A DNA stretch of 64,000 nucleotides from NCBI GenBank assembly GCA_040387195.1, contig JAZKEF010000011.1:186001-250000 (forward strand), written 5' to 3'. This document shows, piece after piece, positions 8,399 to 17,512 of the stretch (position 1 is its first letter; each line of letters begins with the position of its first letter). Both the position numbers and the translations under genes were made by a program. The DNA is from UKL13-3 sp040387195. GTDB taxonomy: Bacteria; Bacteroidota; Bacteroidia; UKL13-3. Under the pieces are notes generated by a model, which saw nothing but the letters and a program-made list of their open reading frames with translations, did not search any database and was not told the DNA's origin.

Positions 8399-8724
8399 AT
8401 GCACCTCTTGTTTATATGCAGCCGTAACCAATGGCGAAGCCCAACAGCTGAAACGATTTATAAACAAGTGCAACACCTTGAGGTGAAATCGGCCAGAACA
8501 GAACCATCAGCCCGCACAAGGGTTTCGGCAAAACTTATTGACTGGCCGACATGATTTTTGTGATGGAGAAAAAACACAAACAACGGTTATTGGAGAAGTT
8601 TCCGGATAATCTCTTTAATAAGCGGGTTCATGTTTTGGATATTCCCGATGAGTATGGTTACATGGATGAAGAACTGATTGAGCATATCAGAGTTACAGTT
8701 GATGCCATTCTTTACAGAGATTAG
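8399..8724 (+). pseudogene. Low-molecular-weight protein tyrosine phosphatase, frameshifted
   Basis: From ATG 8399 the protein reads MHLLFICSRNQWRSPTAE with the phosphatase loop CX5RS intact, and continues to ...KLIDWPT before a stop at 8552-8554. The adjacent frame resumes at 8548 with DMIFVMEKKHKQRLLEKFPD and ends at 8724 with DIPDEYGYMDEELIEHIRVTV. Inserting one G at TGGCCGAC (giving TGGGCCGAC, Trp-Ala-Asp) restores one reading frame of about 109 residues, the usual size of this short LMW-PTP subgroup. The two pieces are too small to be functional alone. The gene starts four bases after the broken barrel gene. Confidence 0.78.
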
Positions 8725-8834
8725 CGGCAGAAATATTTCTTCGATCTGTTTTTTTTATTATAATTGATAGACGATTAACCCTTTGTGAACAGCAAAAGAG
8801 GGTTAGTGTTAAGTCATAATAAAAGAATTAACAT

Positions 8835-9602
8835 ATGAGAGAAGCAATTGTGTTGATGATAGCAGGTGTAGCTATCGCTATTCTTACGCTTGTTAAACCA
8901 AATTTTTTCTGGAACCGCAGAAAAGCACTCTTTGTAAGAGGAATATTAGGTGATGCAGGTACAACCATTTTATATTTACTGATTGCCATGGGCATGTTAG
9001 GATTTGGTGTGTATACCTACATGAAATTGAATGACGGAAAAGAATTGGATGAAATATCCACAATATACCTGGACGGCAAAGTAGAGGAGGCCCAAAAAAG
9101 ATTGTTGGTATATACGAACGACCACTCCTCCGATTGTTTGGCCTGGACGATTTTGGGGCATACCTATCTGGATCAGGAGAAGTTTGATGAAGCCATTAAA
9201 TCATATCAAAAGGGAATTGAAGCAGACAAAAATGCTTTTGAACCATACTCGGGACTCGGATTGGTGTATGCCAAAATGGGGGAGTATGAAAAAGCGAAGG
9301 ATGCATATGAAAAAGCCAATACCATAAGTCCGAATCAGGGCAGTGTGATTGGTAATCTGGCATCTTTGTATGATGACTTGCAGGATATAAAGAAATCAAT
9401 TGAGTATGGCAAAAAATCCATTCAACTCGATTCAACGGATGCCACACTGTTTGCAAACCTATCCATATATTATAACAAAGCAGGGTTAATGAATGAGCGT
9501 GATGTTATGTTTAACAAGGCAAAAGAGCTTGGGTATGAAGATATGCAATCTGTTACAGATGCATATGCCCTGTATAATGACACATTAAATGTAGCCGAGT
9601 AG
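8835..9602 (+). CDS. Membrane-anchored TPR protein
   Basis: 255 residues: two hydrophobic segments (about 4-21 and 43-63) followed by a soluble region with tetratricopeptide repeats. The best units are CLAWTILGHTYLDQEKFDEAIKSYQ (about 103-127), AFEPYSGLGLVYAKMGEYEKAKDAYEKA and SVIGNLASLYDDLQDIKKSIEYGKKS. It probably serves as an envelope-anchored interaction platform; the partner is unknown. It is intact although the genes on both sides are broken. A membrane-protein remnant begins 10 bp after its stop, so the two were likely one operon. Confidence 0.85.
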   Translation: MREAIVLMIAGVAIAILTLVKPNFFWNRRKALFVRGILGDAGTTILYLLIAMGMLGFGVYTYMKLNDGKELDEISTIYLDGKVEEAQKRLLVYTNDHSSDCLAWTILGHTYLDQEKFDEAIKSYQKGIEADKNAFEPYSGLGLVYAKMGEYEKAKDAYEKANTISPNQGSVIGNLASLYDDLQDIKKSIEYGKKSIQLDSTDATLFANLSIYYNKAGLMNERDVMFNKAKELGYEDMQSVTDAYALYNDTLNVAE

Positions 9603-9612
9603 GAGTGTTACA

Positions 9613-9943
9613 ATGAAACCGGTCACGAAAGTATTAGTTGCTATTCTTGGACTAACAGCGCTTGTTCCCATCAAGTTGGGACTTATGTGTTTAGTTAGCT
9701 GAACAGATGCACTTACATTTTTTAATTTACCGGTATTGGATGCAGGAGCAGAAAAACTGGGAAAAAGAAGGTTTTGTTCTTTCCACACTTGTGGGTGCCA
9801 TTTTTATTGTACGCGGTATATGCACACTCATACTGTTGGAACATACGTTCAATGATCTGAGAATAAGCATAGCTCCAATTGTTATGGGTATGCTTATTGT
9901 GATAGTATCAATAGTTGCAGGTAAAAAACAAAAGCTGCTGTAA
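9613..9943 (+). pseudogene. Broken small multi-pass membrane protein
   Basis: The frame from ATG 9613 reads MKPVTKVLVAILGLTALVP ... MCLVS, hits TGA, and continues open as TDALTFFNLPVLDAGAEKLGK. A +1 shift in the A-run near 9759-9763 then joins it to EGFVLSTLVGAIFIVRG ... VMGMLIVIVSIVAGKKQ, ending at 9943. Repaired, it would be about 109 residues with three or four membrane segments, resembling small DoxX- or DUF4345-like proteins (weak resemblance). Two independent lesions, one nonsense and one frameshift, favour true decay over a single read error. Confidence 0.6.
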
Positions 9944-9956
9944 CAGTGTGTTAATT

Positions 9957-12900
9957 CTATTGTTCAAATTCAATCACGAACTCTGTCCATTGATTGACTT
10001 CACTTGTAACCGATATCCGGCCACCCAATGTTTCCAGTTGGGTTTTAACCATAAATAAACCTAAACCTTTACCCTCTGCATGAAGGTGGAAGCGCTTATA
10101 CAGGCCGAACAGATTTTCTCCATGTTTTTCAAGGTCAATACCTAAACCATTATCCCTGAATCTAAGCTTCAATCCTGTAGGAGTTGTTTCTGAACGTATT
10201 GATACTTTTAAACCGATTTCGGGTCTGCGGTATTTAATACTGTTGTATATAAGGTTGTAAAAAATGCTGTGGATATAAGGTTTTATAGAGTGCATTTCGG
10301 CTGCAGCCGAAAAGTCAGATTCAATCAGTATATCCTGATGGGCGATCACATTTTCGATGCTGAGTGTGATATCACGTAGGATGGTTTTAAATGAAACCAG
10401 CTCTTTGTTTTCAAAAACCATGTTACGTACCTGCAGTATTTCATTCATATCCATAATTACCTCATCGAGTTTTTGGGCGGCCGTTAACAATGCATCCATC
10501 ACTTCAGGTAAATCCTTGGCATCAATGTATTCGAGCTTTACCAGCTCGCACAAGCCAAGTATATTGGCAACAGGGGCTCTTAGGTTATGGGAAACGATAT
10601 ATGAAAATTGGTCAATGTTTTTATTGCGCTCAGTGAGATCTTGGGTTACTTTTTCGCGCTCCTGTTCCACCAGTTTTCGTTCGGTTATATTCTCGTACGA
10701 TACCACAATCATTTCTTCCCCGCTTTTAAATTTCACCACGTTCATGGCATACCAATAAGATTCTTTCATTCCCTCAAGAGGGTATTCAAGGTAAAACAAG
10801 GGGATCACTCCACTTAAAACATCCTTCATTCCCTGCAACACGGTTGTGGCTATTTTATCACCGCTGTCGATTGCTTTTTTACAAACATCAAAGTAATTGG
10901 TGCCGGTTGCGGTGCGAGCCAGTGTTGTTTCGCCATGTTCCAATGCAAAATTATTCCACGCATGATTGGATTCAATTATTTCACCGTTGTGGTTTAATAC
11001 AGCAATGTGTGAACTTAATGAACGCAGAATTCCTTTGTTGAAAGCTTCACTGGCTGCAAGTTTAATTTCAGCTTTTTTGCGTTGGTCAATATCCTGAAAA
11101 CTTCCAAGTAGTTTGATACACTTACCATCTTTAAATTCGGCCTCACCAATGGTTCGAACCCACCGTTCATTATTTTTGAGTGTAATAATAGGATACTCCT
11201 CATCCCATGATTGGCCTGTTTCGAGAGCTGCCGTAATTTTCTCCATCATTTTTACCCTGGAGTCCCCGGCTTTATAAAATTGCAGTCGCGATTCAAGAGT
11301 AGGTGTGTAGTTTGGCTCTGCTTCAAATATTTCCTTTGTGATATCGCTCCAATACATTGTTTCTTTAATAATATCCACTTCCCATCCACCAATCCTGGCA
11401 AGCGAGTTGGCCTTAATAATAAGCTCTTCCAACCTTCTTCTTTGGGTAAGGTCAATGCCCACACCAATCAAATAATCAATGTTGTTAAAACGAATACGAT
11501 GACCGTTAAAATAGTAAGGAATCCTTTTTTTATCTTTGGTGAAAAAATGTGCTTCCACATCGGAATGTCCCTCTTCAAAAACCCGGTCAATTTTTTCTTG
11601 CAGGAGTTTCTGTTCATCGATATCAAAAAAATCAAGCGGTTTCATGTGCTGTACCTCTTCTGACGCGTAACCTGAAACCGATTCAAAGTTCTTGTTCCAC
11701 CTCAGGAATTCGCCATTACGGTTATACAAATAAAATACTCCGGGCAAGCTGTTGATAATGGATTCTGATAATGTTTTTTCGATAAGTATCCGCTGTTCTG
11801 CTTTTTTATGCAGGCTTATGTCCCGGTAAAATATGGTGATACCATCCAGTGAAGGATAAACCTTTACAGAGAACCAGGTATCGAGAGGAGCATAATAGTC
11901 TTCAAATTCAACCGGCTTATTCGTGTTCATCGCCTCGTGGTACTTATCCCAAAAGATGGTTTGTTTAAGCCCCGGGTGAACCTCCCAGATTATTTTCCCT
12001 ACAGTAGCATCCCGTCCTTGCGGATGCTGCAATAATGCTACATCGTTTAAATAAGTGTAACGCCAATTACGGTCGAGCGAAACAACAGCATCGCTCACTC
12101 TTGCAAGGGTTGTGGTAATCTGGTGTTCGGCTGAAATAATTTGTTCGGCCTTTTCCTTTACCAGTTTGTCGAGAATGGTAGGTTGTGTAGCCATAAACCA
12201 GCAAAACAATCCTGCAATGCAGGCAAAGACGAATCCTAAAAGGGAGAGGGGGGTTACACTCAGTAAGGTACTTTGCTTTTTAAGTTTTACATAAATGGTC
12301 CAATCTCCGTCAGGTATATGAACCGAAACTGTTTCATCCGGTGATAAATGGATTTCGTTAGGCAGGAAGAATTCCGGTTGGTTCGTGTTCGGATTTATCT
12401 TTGATACCTGATAAATAAAACGGCTCTTATTGGTTGAGTCTATTTCAATGGCTTTAAAAAGGGTTGAAATCCTTACCACCACACAGGAAAATCCCCAGAA
12501 CTTATGGTCGATAAATATAGGAAGTCGGCCTACTATACCAACCCCACCTTGCTTTAGGTTGATGGGGCCTGCAAAAAATAATTCTTCCTTTTCGATGGCT
12601 GTCAGAGCCTCTTTATTTCGGGTGGGATCAGCAAGGACATCATAACCAATCACCGCCTCATTTCCTTTCAATGGATATACATGGGTAATAACCCCTTTTT
12701 GATTAAGCTGAATAACGTCAATGTTTTTGTTACTGCTTAAAATTGTTTGGGCAATATTGTCGAAATCGGTTGGGATGCCATATTTTCTAACAATAAAGGC
12801 CAGGGTTTGGGTTGCAGCCAGGTTATTGCTCAATACAACCTGGAGCCGGTCTTTAATGGAATGAAGTTCTTTAATGGTTTCCTTTTGTTCGGATTTACGG

Positions 12901-13016
12901 GTAATTAAGTAATCCTGAAACACCAGGTATTGAGTTAAACTAGCCACAATGATAAACACAGCAAAGCCAAACAGAAAAGGCCGTTTAATATGCAAGATGC
13001 TGGTAAAACGTTTCAT
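9957..13016 (-). CDS. CHASE-PAS hybrid sensor histidine kinase
   Basis: A 1019-residue membrane sensor kinase. TM1 is at about 13-30; an extracytoplasmic CHASE-like domain (about 70-215, with PLKGNEAVIGYDVLADPTRN) binds small ligands in relatives; TM2 is at about 252-275. At least four PAS folds follow (near 300-405, 420-530, 535-650 and 665-775), with PAC-like ends such as GVGIDLTQRRRLEE. The HisKA phospho-acceptor is H810 in SYIVSHNLRAPVANIL. HATPase boxes are intact: N-box FYNLIYNSIKYR, FRDNGLGID and GLGLFMVKTQLE. No response regulator is adjacent, so it is an orphan kinase and its signal is unknown. Confidence 0.92.
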   Translation of the reverse strand: MKRFTSILHIKRPFLFGFAVFIIVASLTQYLVFQDYLITRKSEQKETIKELHSIKDRLQVVLSNNLAATQTLAFIVRKYGIPTDFDNIAQTILSSNKNIDVIQLNQKGVITHVYPLKGNEAVIGYDVLADPTRNKEALTAIEKEELFFAGPINLKQGGVGIVGRLPIFIDHKFWGFSCVVVRISTLFKAIEIDSTNKSRFIYQVSKINPNTNQPEFFLPNEIHLSPDETVSVHIPDGDWTIYVKLKKQSTLLSVTPLSLLGFVFACIAGLFCWFMATQPTILDKLVKEKAEQIISAEHQITTTLARVSDAVVSLDRNWRYTYLNDVALLQHPQGRDATVGKIIWEVHPGLKQTIFWDKYHEAMNTNKPVEFEDYYAPLDTWFSVKVYPSLDGITIFYRDISLHKKAEQRILIEKTLSESIINSLPGVFYLYNRNGEFLRWNKNFESVSGYASEEVQHMKPLDFFDIDEQKLLQEKIDRVFEEGHSDVEAHFFTKDKKRIPYYFNGHRIRFNNIDYLIGVGIDLTQRRRLEELIIKANSLARIGGWEVDIIKETMYWSDITKEIFEAEPNYTPTLESRLQFYKAGDSRVKMMEKITAALETGQSWDEEYPIITLKNNERWVRTIGEAEFKDGKCIKLLGSFQDIDQRKKAEIKLAASEAFNKGILRSLSSHIAVLNHNGEIIESNHAWNNFALEHGETTLARTATGTNYFDVCKKAIDSGDKIATTVLQGMKDVLSGVIPLFYLEYPLEGMKESYWYAMNVVKFKSGEEMIVVSYENITERKLVEQEREKVTQDLTERNKNIDQFSYIVSHNLRAPVANILGLCELVKLEYIDAKDLPEVMDALLTAAQKLDEVIMDMNEILQVRNMVFENKELVSFKTILRDITLSIENVIAHQDILIESDFSAAAEMHSIKPYIHSIFYNLIYNSIKYRRPEIGLKVSIRSETTPTGLKLRFRDNGLGIDLEKHGENLFGLYKRFHLHAEGKGLGLFMVKTQLETLGGRISVTSEVNQWTEFVIEFEQ

Positions 13017-13250
13017 GGCTGTATCAATGTTAGTGTTCGGTAAAAATGCAACGAATCGCTTTTCTACTGTGTTGAACCATTGTCTATTCGAAAGTAGTGT
13101 TTTTTTCGAGATTGCTAGACCTAATATTTATGCCCCTGGGTTGTTATTCTTTTCGGAAATTTGTTATGCAGAATAAGAGGTGACCAAAGATTATTTGGTG
13201 CACGTTTATTCAGTATATTCTATACTTTGCAACAAAGCAATAATACATTG

Positions 13251-14474
13251 ATGCAATCCGAACAGTACACCAAACCGGTTTACATTTTTTTTCTTATGCT
13301 ACCTACTGGCATCAGCAGCGGATTTGTTACCGTTGTGTTGCCCTATTTACTTACCCAAAACAATTTTCCTGTTTCGGTAACCGCAGGGATTGTCGCCTTT
13401 GGTGTTTCGGCCAACCTGTGGCGATTTTTATGGGGCCCTATCGTTGATATATCACTCAACTTGAAAAAATGGTATTGGATTGGGTTGCTCACCAGCATCG
13501 TTTCATTGCTTGTACTTTGTTTTACTCCGTTCACAACGGAGGGTGCTTCATTGTTGTCGGTTATCGTTTTTATTTCACAGGTGGCCGCCACATTTATTGT
13601 TTTGCCGGTGAATGGTTTTATGGCCAAGAGTATTGAGGAAACAAAAAAAGGGAAAGCATCAGGCTGGTATCAAGCCGGGAGCTTAGCCGGTACAGGTTTA
13701 GGAGGTGGTGTAGGTTTATGGTTGGCAACACAATTCAATGTGGGTATTGCCGGTGCAGTAATGTGTGCTATGTCTTTATTGTTTGCATGGGTCATTGTAT
13801 TTGTTCAAAACATTCCACGCCATGTACAGGAAATTACAATCCTGGAGGAAGTAAAAGGAATAGGCAGGGATATTTTGGAGTTGATTAAAGTACCGGTTGC
13901 ATTGTTTGTCATTATCCTGATCATGATGCCTATTGGAACCGGAGCAGCAGGGAATTTATGGTCGGCCATTGCCCTCGATTGGCACACAGGCGCTGATACT
14001 GTCATTCTTGTTACCGGTTTATTAAGTGGTGGTGTAAGTGCCATGGGTTGCCTTGCAGGCGGATTGATGGCCGACAGGTGGGGTGTATGGGTAGCTTATT
14101 TCGGAAGTGGTATAGCCTGTGCGTGTGTTGCGTTTACGATGGCTGTAATGCCAATGGTACCCGAAGTGTACGTTGGGGGAGTATTATGCTATGCATTTGT
14201 GATGGGAATGGCTTATGCGGCATTTACAGCTACAGTTCTTTTTGCTATCGGTAAACACAATGTTGCTACAAAGTTTTCACTGCTGGCTTCATTAGGTAAT
14301 TTACCTGTAGTATACATGACAACGATTAACGGATGGGTACACGATCAATACAGCAGCAAGCTGATGCTGATTGGCGAGGCAGCAATAGGAGCGTTATGTG
14401 TATGCCTGCTCTGGCTTGTTCTGAAATGGTTGAAACACCAGAGGTTTATTCAGAGCGATAAAGTAAATACATGA
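13251..14474 (+). CDS. MFS transporter
   Basis: 407 residues with twelve predicted membrane segments. It has the first-half motif LWRFLWGPIVDISLNLKKWYW (an A-motif variant between TM2 and TM3) and a corresponding GGLMADRWGVWVAYF loop in the second half. The overall look is of the PAT/AmpG-like or RhtX-like branch (inference); the substrate is not evident. ATG 13251 (MQSEQYTKPVYIFFLM) is the start; the frame is open 30 codons further but that stretch is not protein-like. It is transcribed divergently from the sensor kinase, so regulation by that kinase is conceivable but untested. Confidence 0.85.
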   Translation: MQSEQYTKPVYIFFLMLPTGISSGFVTVVLPYLLTQNNFPVSVTAGIVAFGVSANLWRFLWGPIVDISLNLKKWYWIGLLTSIVSLLVLCFTPFTTEGASLLSVIVFISQVAATFIVLPVNGFMAKSIEETKKGKASGWYQAGSLAGTGLGGGVGLWLATQFNVGIAGAVMCAMSLLFAWVIVFVQNIPRHVQEITILEEVKGIGRDILELIKVPVALFVIILIMMPIGTGAAGNLWSAIALDWHTGADTVILVTGLLSGGVSAMGCLAGGLMADRWGVWVAYFGSGIACACVAFTMAVMPMVPEVYVGGVLCYAFVMGMAYAAFTATVLFAIGKHNVATKFSLLASLGNLPVVYMTTINGWVHDQYSSKLMLIGEAAIGALCVCLLWLVLKWLKHQRFIQSDKVNT

Positions 14475-14552
14475 TGAACCTTTTTTCGTTACATATGTAT
14501 TTTTAACATTCACTTGCAACTTAATTTATTAGTATAAAACCACTCAATATCC

Positions 14553-14612
14553 ATGATGTTTAAAGCAGTTAAAATTAGCGCCATCATCCTCATTATTCTT
14601 GTTATCGCCTGA
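14553..14612 (+). other. Possible truncated signal-anchor remnant
   Basis: A 19-codon ORF, MMFKAVKISAIILIILVIA, looks like the start of an anchored protein and is cut by TGA. In-frame read-through gives LCYLTKPYNKP before degenerating. This resembles the N-terminus of small OB-fold (tRNA_anti-like) membrane proteins that I recall beside Reeler/YceI genes. The interval 14475-14746 otherwise holds nothing I can support. Confidence 0.2.
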
Positions 14613-14746
14613 TTGTGTTATCTAACAAAGCCATATAACAAGCCTAGGTGGCTGTCGCGGTTGATGAGAACCCAATCCTGAAAAGAATAAATGCGTAAAC
14701 GAATGAAGATATTGCACTATTGAATTGAAAACGATACCTTTACCAT

Positions 14747-15574
14747 ATGTTGAAAAGAACTATATATATCATTGTTGCCATTACCTTTGGTGTGGTATTG
14801 CTCGAATCCTTTATGCTTAAACGTCCGGATGGAACAGTTCCGGGCCATACCGGTTCTCCGGGAGATTCATTGAAAAACTGTACGGTTTGCCATGGAGGAT
14901 TGGCTACCCCAATTGATGGATGGATTACGTCCGATATTCCCGCTTCAGGATATGTACCGGGTGTTACATATACGATTACGGCAACGAACACAGAAGCGGA
15001 AGGTACCCGGTTTGGTTTTCAGGTTTCACCGCAAAATATACAGGGTGATTTACTGGGAACCATTATAGTTTCGGATACGGTGAAAACTCAATTGGTAGGC
15101 AATGGAAAGTATATTACGTACACAAGCAACGGTGTTGATGGTGCCGGTTTTAATACCTGGGTGTTCAAGTGGAAAGCACCTGTTGGCGGAACCGGAAAAG
15201 TAGTGTTCTACGGAGCATTTAATTCCAACTTTAACGGACATAAAGATGGCGATAAAACATTCCTCTCCACATTAACGGTGAATGAAGCGGGTACAACCGG
15301 TTTACAATCGTTCTCTTCCGATGATACACCTTTTGTATTGTACCCACAACCTGCATCCGAAAGGGTGTTTGTTAATATCGGCACAACCTATTCAGGTAAA
15401 CCATCCATCCGTTTAATGGACATCAATGGCAAAACGGTATCTGAACTTGTAGCGGATGAAACAGCCAACGGAATACTGAGCTTATCGCTTACAGATATTC
15501 CGCGGGGAATCTATTTTATGGAGTTGCAGATAGACGGAAAACAGGAAGCTGTGAGAAAGTTGATGGTGAATTAA
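14747..15574 (+). CDS. Single-heme Reeler-like T9SS protein
   Basis: 275 residues. The N-terminal membrane/signal segment is MLKRTIYIIVAITFGVVLL; one c-type heme motif CTVCH lies at 45-49. A Reeler-like ('choice-of-anchor V') beta domain runs over about 50-185 (TSDIPASGYVPGVTYTITA, FNTWVFKWKAPVGG, VVFYGAFN). A type A sorting domain (PFVLYPQPASERVFVN ... GIYFMELQIDGK) occupies the C-terminus. The layout suggests a secreted, surface-bound monoheme protein with a redox or electron-carrier role, which is inference. It may be linked functionally to the diheme T9SS peroxidase earlier in the window. Confidence 0.82.
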   Translation: MLKRTIYIIVAITFGVVLLESFMLKRPDGTVPGHTGSPGDSLKNCTVCHGGLATPIDGWITSDIPASGYVPGVTYTITATNTEAEGTRFGFQVSPQNIQGDLLGTIIVSDTVKTQLVGNGKYITYTSNGVDGAGFNTWVFKWKAPVGGTGKVVFYGAFNSNFNGHKDGDKTFLSTLTVNEAGTTGLQSFSSDDTPFVLYPQPASERVFVNIGTTYSGKPSIRLMDINGKTVSELVADETANGILSLSLTDIPRGIYFMELQIDGKQEAVRKLMVN

Positions 15575-15612
15575 CACAACCGTATAACATTCAAATCCTA
15601 AATCTCACATTC

Positions 15613-15630
15613 TTTATAACTTCTTTATAC
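15613..15630 (+). promoter_or_regulatory. KdpE-like box upstream of the kinase-regulator pair
   Basis: TTTATAACTTCTTTATAC contains TTTATA twice, 11 bp apart, the one-turn direct-repeat spacing of OmpR-family sites. It matches the box before kup (17427-17444) at 17 of 18 positions and sits 38 bp before the kinase start. From memory it resembles the T-rich E. coli KdpE site (TTTATAC then TTTACA). Confidence 0.6.
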
Positions 15631-15667
15631 CCGAATCTTTACCTTCGTTTAGCAGATACATACACCA

Positions 15668-16747
15668 TTGAAACTGTTGAACACACGCAAATATCCCTTG
15701 GCACTGCAGTATGGCATTGGCATAGGTTTGGTGTTGTTTGTAGCAACGGCCTGCTTTTACACAGCTGATTATATCGGGTACCGGATTGTTGCACTCATAT
15801 TGCTTATGACCGTTTCGTTAGTGGCAATGTTGTTTGAGATCTTACCGGTATTACTTACTGCAGTGCTGAGTGCGGTTACCTGGAATTTCTTTTTTATTCC
15901 ACCCATTTTTACATTCCATATTTCCAATGCCGAGGATGTATTGATGTTTTTACTTTACTTTTCGATTGCTTTGGTGAATGCGGTATTAACATTTAAGATC
16001 CGCAAAGAGGAAAGCAGGGCAAGGGATCAGGAAGAAAAGGAAAACACCATCCGGCTTTACAATACCCTGTTGAATTCATTGTCGCATGAATTGCGTACAC
16101 CCATATCAACCATACTGGGAGCTGTAGATACCCTGAAAGAAAACAATGTCCGCTTAACTGCCGTTCAGCAATCGGAATTGCTCACCGAAATAGATACGGC
16201 AAGTATCCGGCTCAACAGGCAGGTTGAAAACCTCTTGAACATGAGCAGGCTGGAAAGTGGTATGTTAAAACCTAAGTTTGATTGGTGTGATCTGAATGAA
16301 TTGATTCACTCGGTGGTGCAAAAAATGGATACCGGAAAATATCATTCAATTGTGTTTGATCCAGCAGAAACATTGCCGTTAATTAAAACGGATGAAGGCT
16401 TGGCAGAACAGATTTTACATAATTTATTGCACAACGCCATTCAATATACCCCCCATCATTCTATTATTACCATCGCGGCCGTACACCACAATGAAACATT
16501 TGTGTTAACGGTTTCGGACAATGGAATGGGTTTTCCCCAAACAGAAATGGCTGCGGCTTTTGATAAGTTTTACCGGTTACCCAATAGCAAAACGGGTGGT
16601 AGCGGATTGGGTTTATCCATTGTGAAGGGTTTTGTTGAAGCCTTAAATGGAACAGTTCGCTTGCAAAACAATCAGAGTGGTGGAGCCTGTTTTACGGTTG
16701 AAATTCCGGTTGAAGCATCATACATTCATAACCTCAAAAATGAATAA
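15668..16747 (+). CDS. KdpD-like sensor histidine kinase (C-terminal module only)
   Basis: 359 residues matching only the membrane and kinase half of KdpD: four membrane segments of the DUF4118 type (about 14-31, 37-56, 58-78, 92-109, including TWNFFFIPPIFTF), HisKA with H140 in SLSHELRTPISTIL, and HATPase boxes LHNLLHNAIQYTP, VSDNGMGFP and GGSGLGLSIVKGF. The N-terminal KdpD and Usp domains are absent, as in split KdpD systems. The start is TTG 15668; the next in-frame Met falls inside the membrane region. Its end overlaps the regulator start by 8 bp, so the two are translationally coupled. It probably senses potassium or turgor. Confidence 0.88.
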   Translation: MKLLNTRKYPLALQYGIGIGLVLFVATACFYTADYIGYRIVALILLMTVSLVAMLFEILPVLLTAVLSAVTWNFFFIPPIFTFHISNAEDVLMFLLYFSIALVNAVLTFKIRKEESRARDQEEKENTIRLYNTLLNSLSHELRTPISTILGAVDTLKENNVRLTAVQQSELLTEIDTASIRLNRQVENLLNMSRLESGMLKPKFDWCDLNELIHSVVQKMDTGKYHSIVFDPAETLPLIKTDEGLAEQILHNLLHNAIQYTPHHSIITIAAVHHNETFVLTVSDNGMGFPQTEMAAAFDKFYRLPNSKTGGSGLGLSIVKGFVEALNGTVRLQNNQSGGACFTVEIPVEASYIHNLKNE

Positions 16748-17417
16748 GGCCGAAATATTAATTATTGATGACGAGCCGCAAATCAGAAAGTTGCTCGAAA
16801 TAACGCTGGAAAGCCATGATTATAAAGTGTGGCAATCCGAAAGCGGAAAGGAAGGCATCGTTATGGCTGCCAATCATCCTCCGGAATTGATTTTGCTCGA
16901 CATTGGCTTACCCGATAAAAGTGGACATGAGGTACTGAAAGAACTGCGTACCTGGTACAACAAATCCATTATCATCTTATCTGTGCTCAATAATGAGTCT
17001 GATATTGTAACGGCACTGGATAGTGGTGCCACCGATTATCTTACCAAACCTTTCAGATCGGCTGAATTGCTGGCACGCATCCGTGCAGCCATCCGCAGGA
17101 ACCAAACACCCAACAATGGCACAAGCATTGTATGCGGTGAATTGCTGATTGAGTTAACAGCACGTATAGTTAAAAAGAATAATGAAGTGATTAAACTCAC
17201 CAATACAGAATTTAACCTGATTTCCCTCTTTGCGCAAAACGAAGGCAGGGTATTGACGCATCAGTTTATCCTTCGCGAAATATGGGGTGTAGGAGCACAA
17301 ACTGAAACGCAATATTTACGTGTTTTCGTGGGAACCCTTCGGAAAAAAATTGAAGATGATTCCAATCATCCCAAACATATCATTACCGAAAGTGGGGTAG
17401 GGTACCGCTTTACCTGA
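16740..17417 (+). CDS. KdpE-like OmpR-family response regulator
   Basis: 225 residues: a receiver domain with D10-D11, phospho-acceptor D54 (LILLDIGLPDKSG) and K103 (TDYLTKPF), then an OmpR-type winged helix (LTNTEFNLISLFAQNEGRVL ... YLRVFVGTLRKKIE ... ITESGVGYRF). RKKIE and GVGYR are KdpE hallmarks. ATG 16740 overlaps the kinase stop (ATGAATAA), so I reject the longer upstream frame. No kdpFABC genes lie nearby; the next gene is kup. An 18-bp direct-repeat box occurs upstream of its own operon and of kup, which are likely targets. Confidence 0.9.
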   Translation: MNKAEILIIDDEPQIRKLLEITLESHDYKVWQSESGKEGIVMAANHPPELILLDIGLPDKSGHEVLKELRTWYNKSIIILSVLNNESDIVTALDSGATDYLTKPFRSAELLARIRAAIRRNQTPNNGTSIVCGELLIELTARIVKKNNEVIKLTNTEFNLISLFAQNEGRVLTHQFILREIWGVGAQTETQYLRVFVGTLRKKIEDDSNHPKHIITESGVGYRFT

Positions 17418-17426
17418 TATCCCATT

Positions 17427-17444
17427 TTTATAATTTCTTTATAC
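17427..17444 (+). promoter_or_regulatory. KdpE-like box upstream of kup
   Basis: TTTATAATTTCTTTATAC differs from the box at 15613 by a single base and lies 69 bp before the kup ATG. It is followed by ACCCCGTATAG. The copy begins ten bases after the regulator's stop codon, so it cannot be coding conservation. Confidence 0.62.
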
Positions 17445-17512
17445 AAACCCCGTATAGTTTTATAACCTGCCAATAACATCTGTTGCAACTTTGTATCATC
17501 AAAAAAGGATGC

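Noticed and set aside
13161..13250. Longer N-terminus of the MFS transporter
   Set aside because: The 30 extra codons are not conserved-looking and the first membrane segment follows the ATG at 13251.
14475..14746. tRNA or riboswitch in the gap before the Reeler-type gene
   Set aside because: I could not fold an acceptor stem or find a T-loop, and no known aptamer core is visible.
16647..16739. Longer response regulator
   Set aside because: The upstream codons lie inside the kinase gene; the receiver domain starts normally at ATG 16740.
15668..17417. A complete kdp operon
   Set aside because: No KdpA, KdpB or KdpC coding sequence is present and the sensor lacks the N-terminal KdpD domain.
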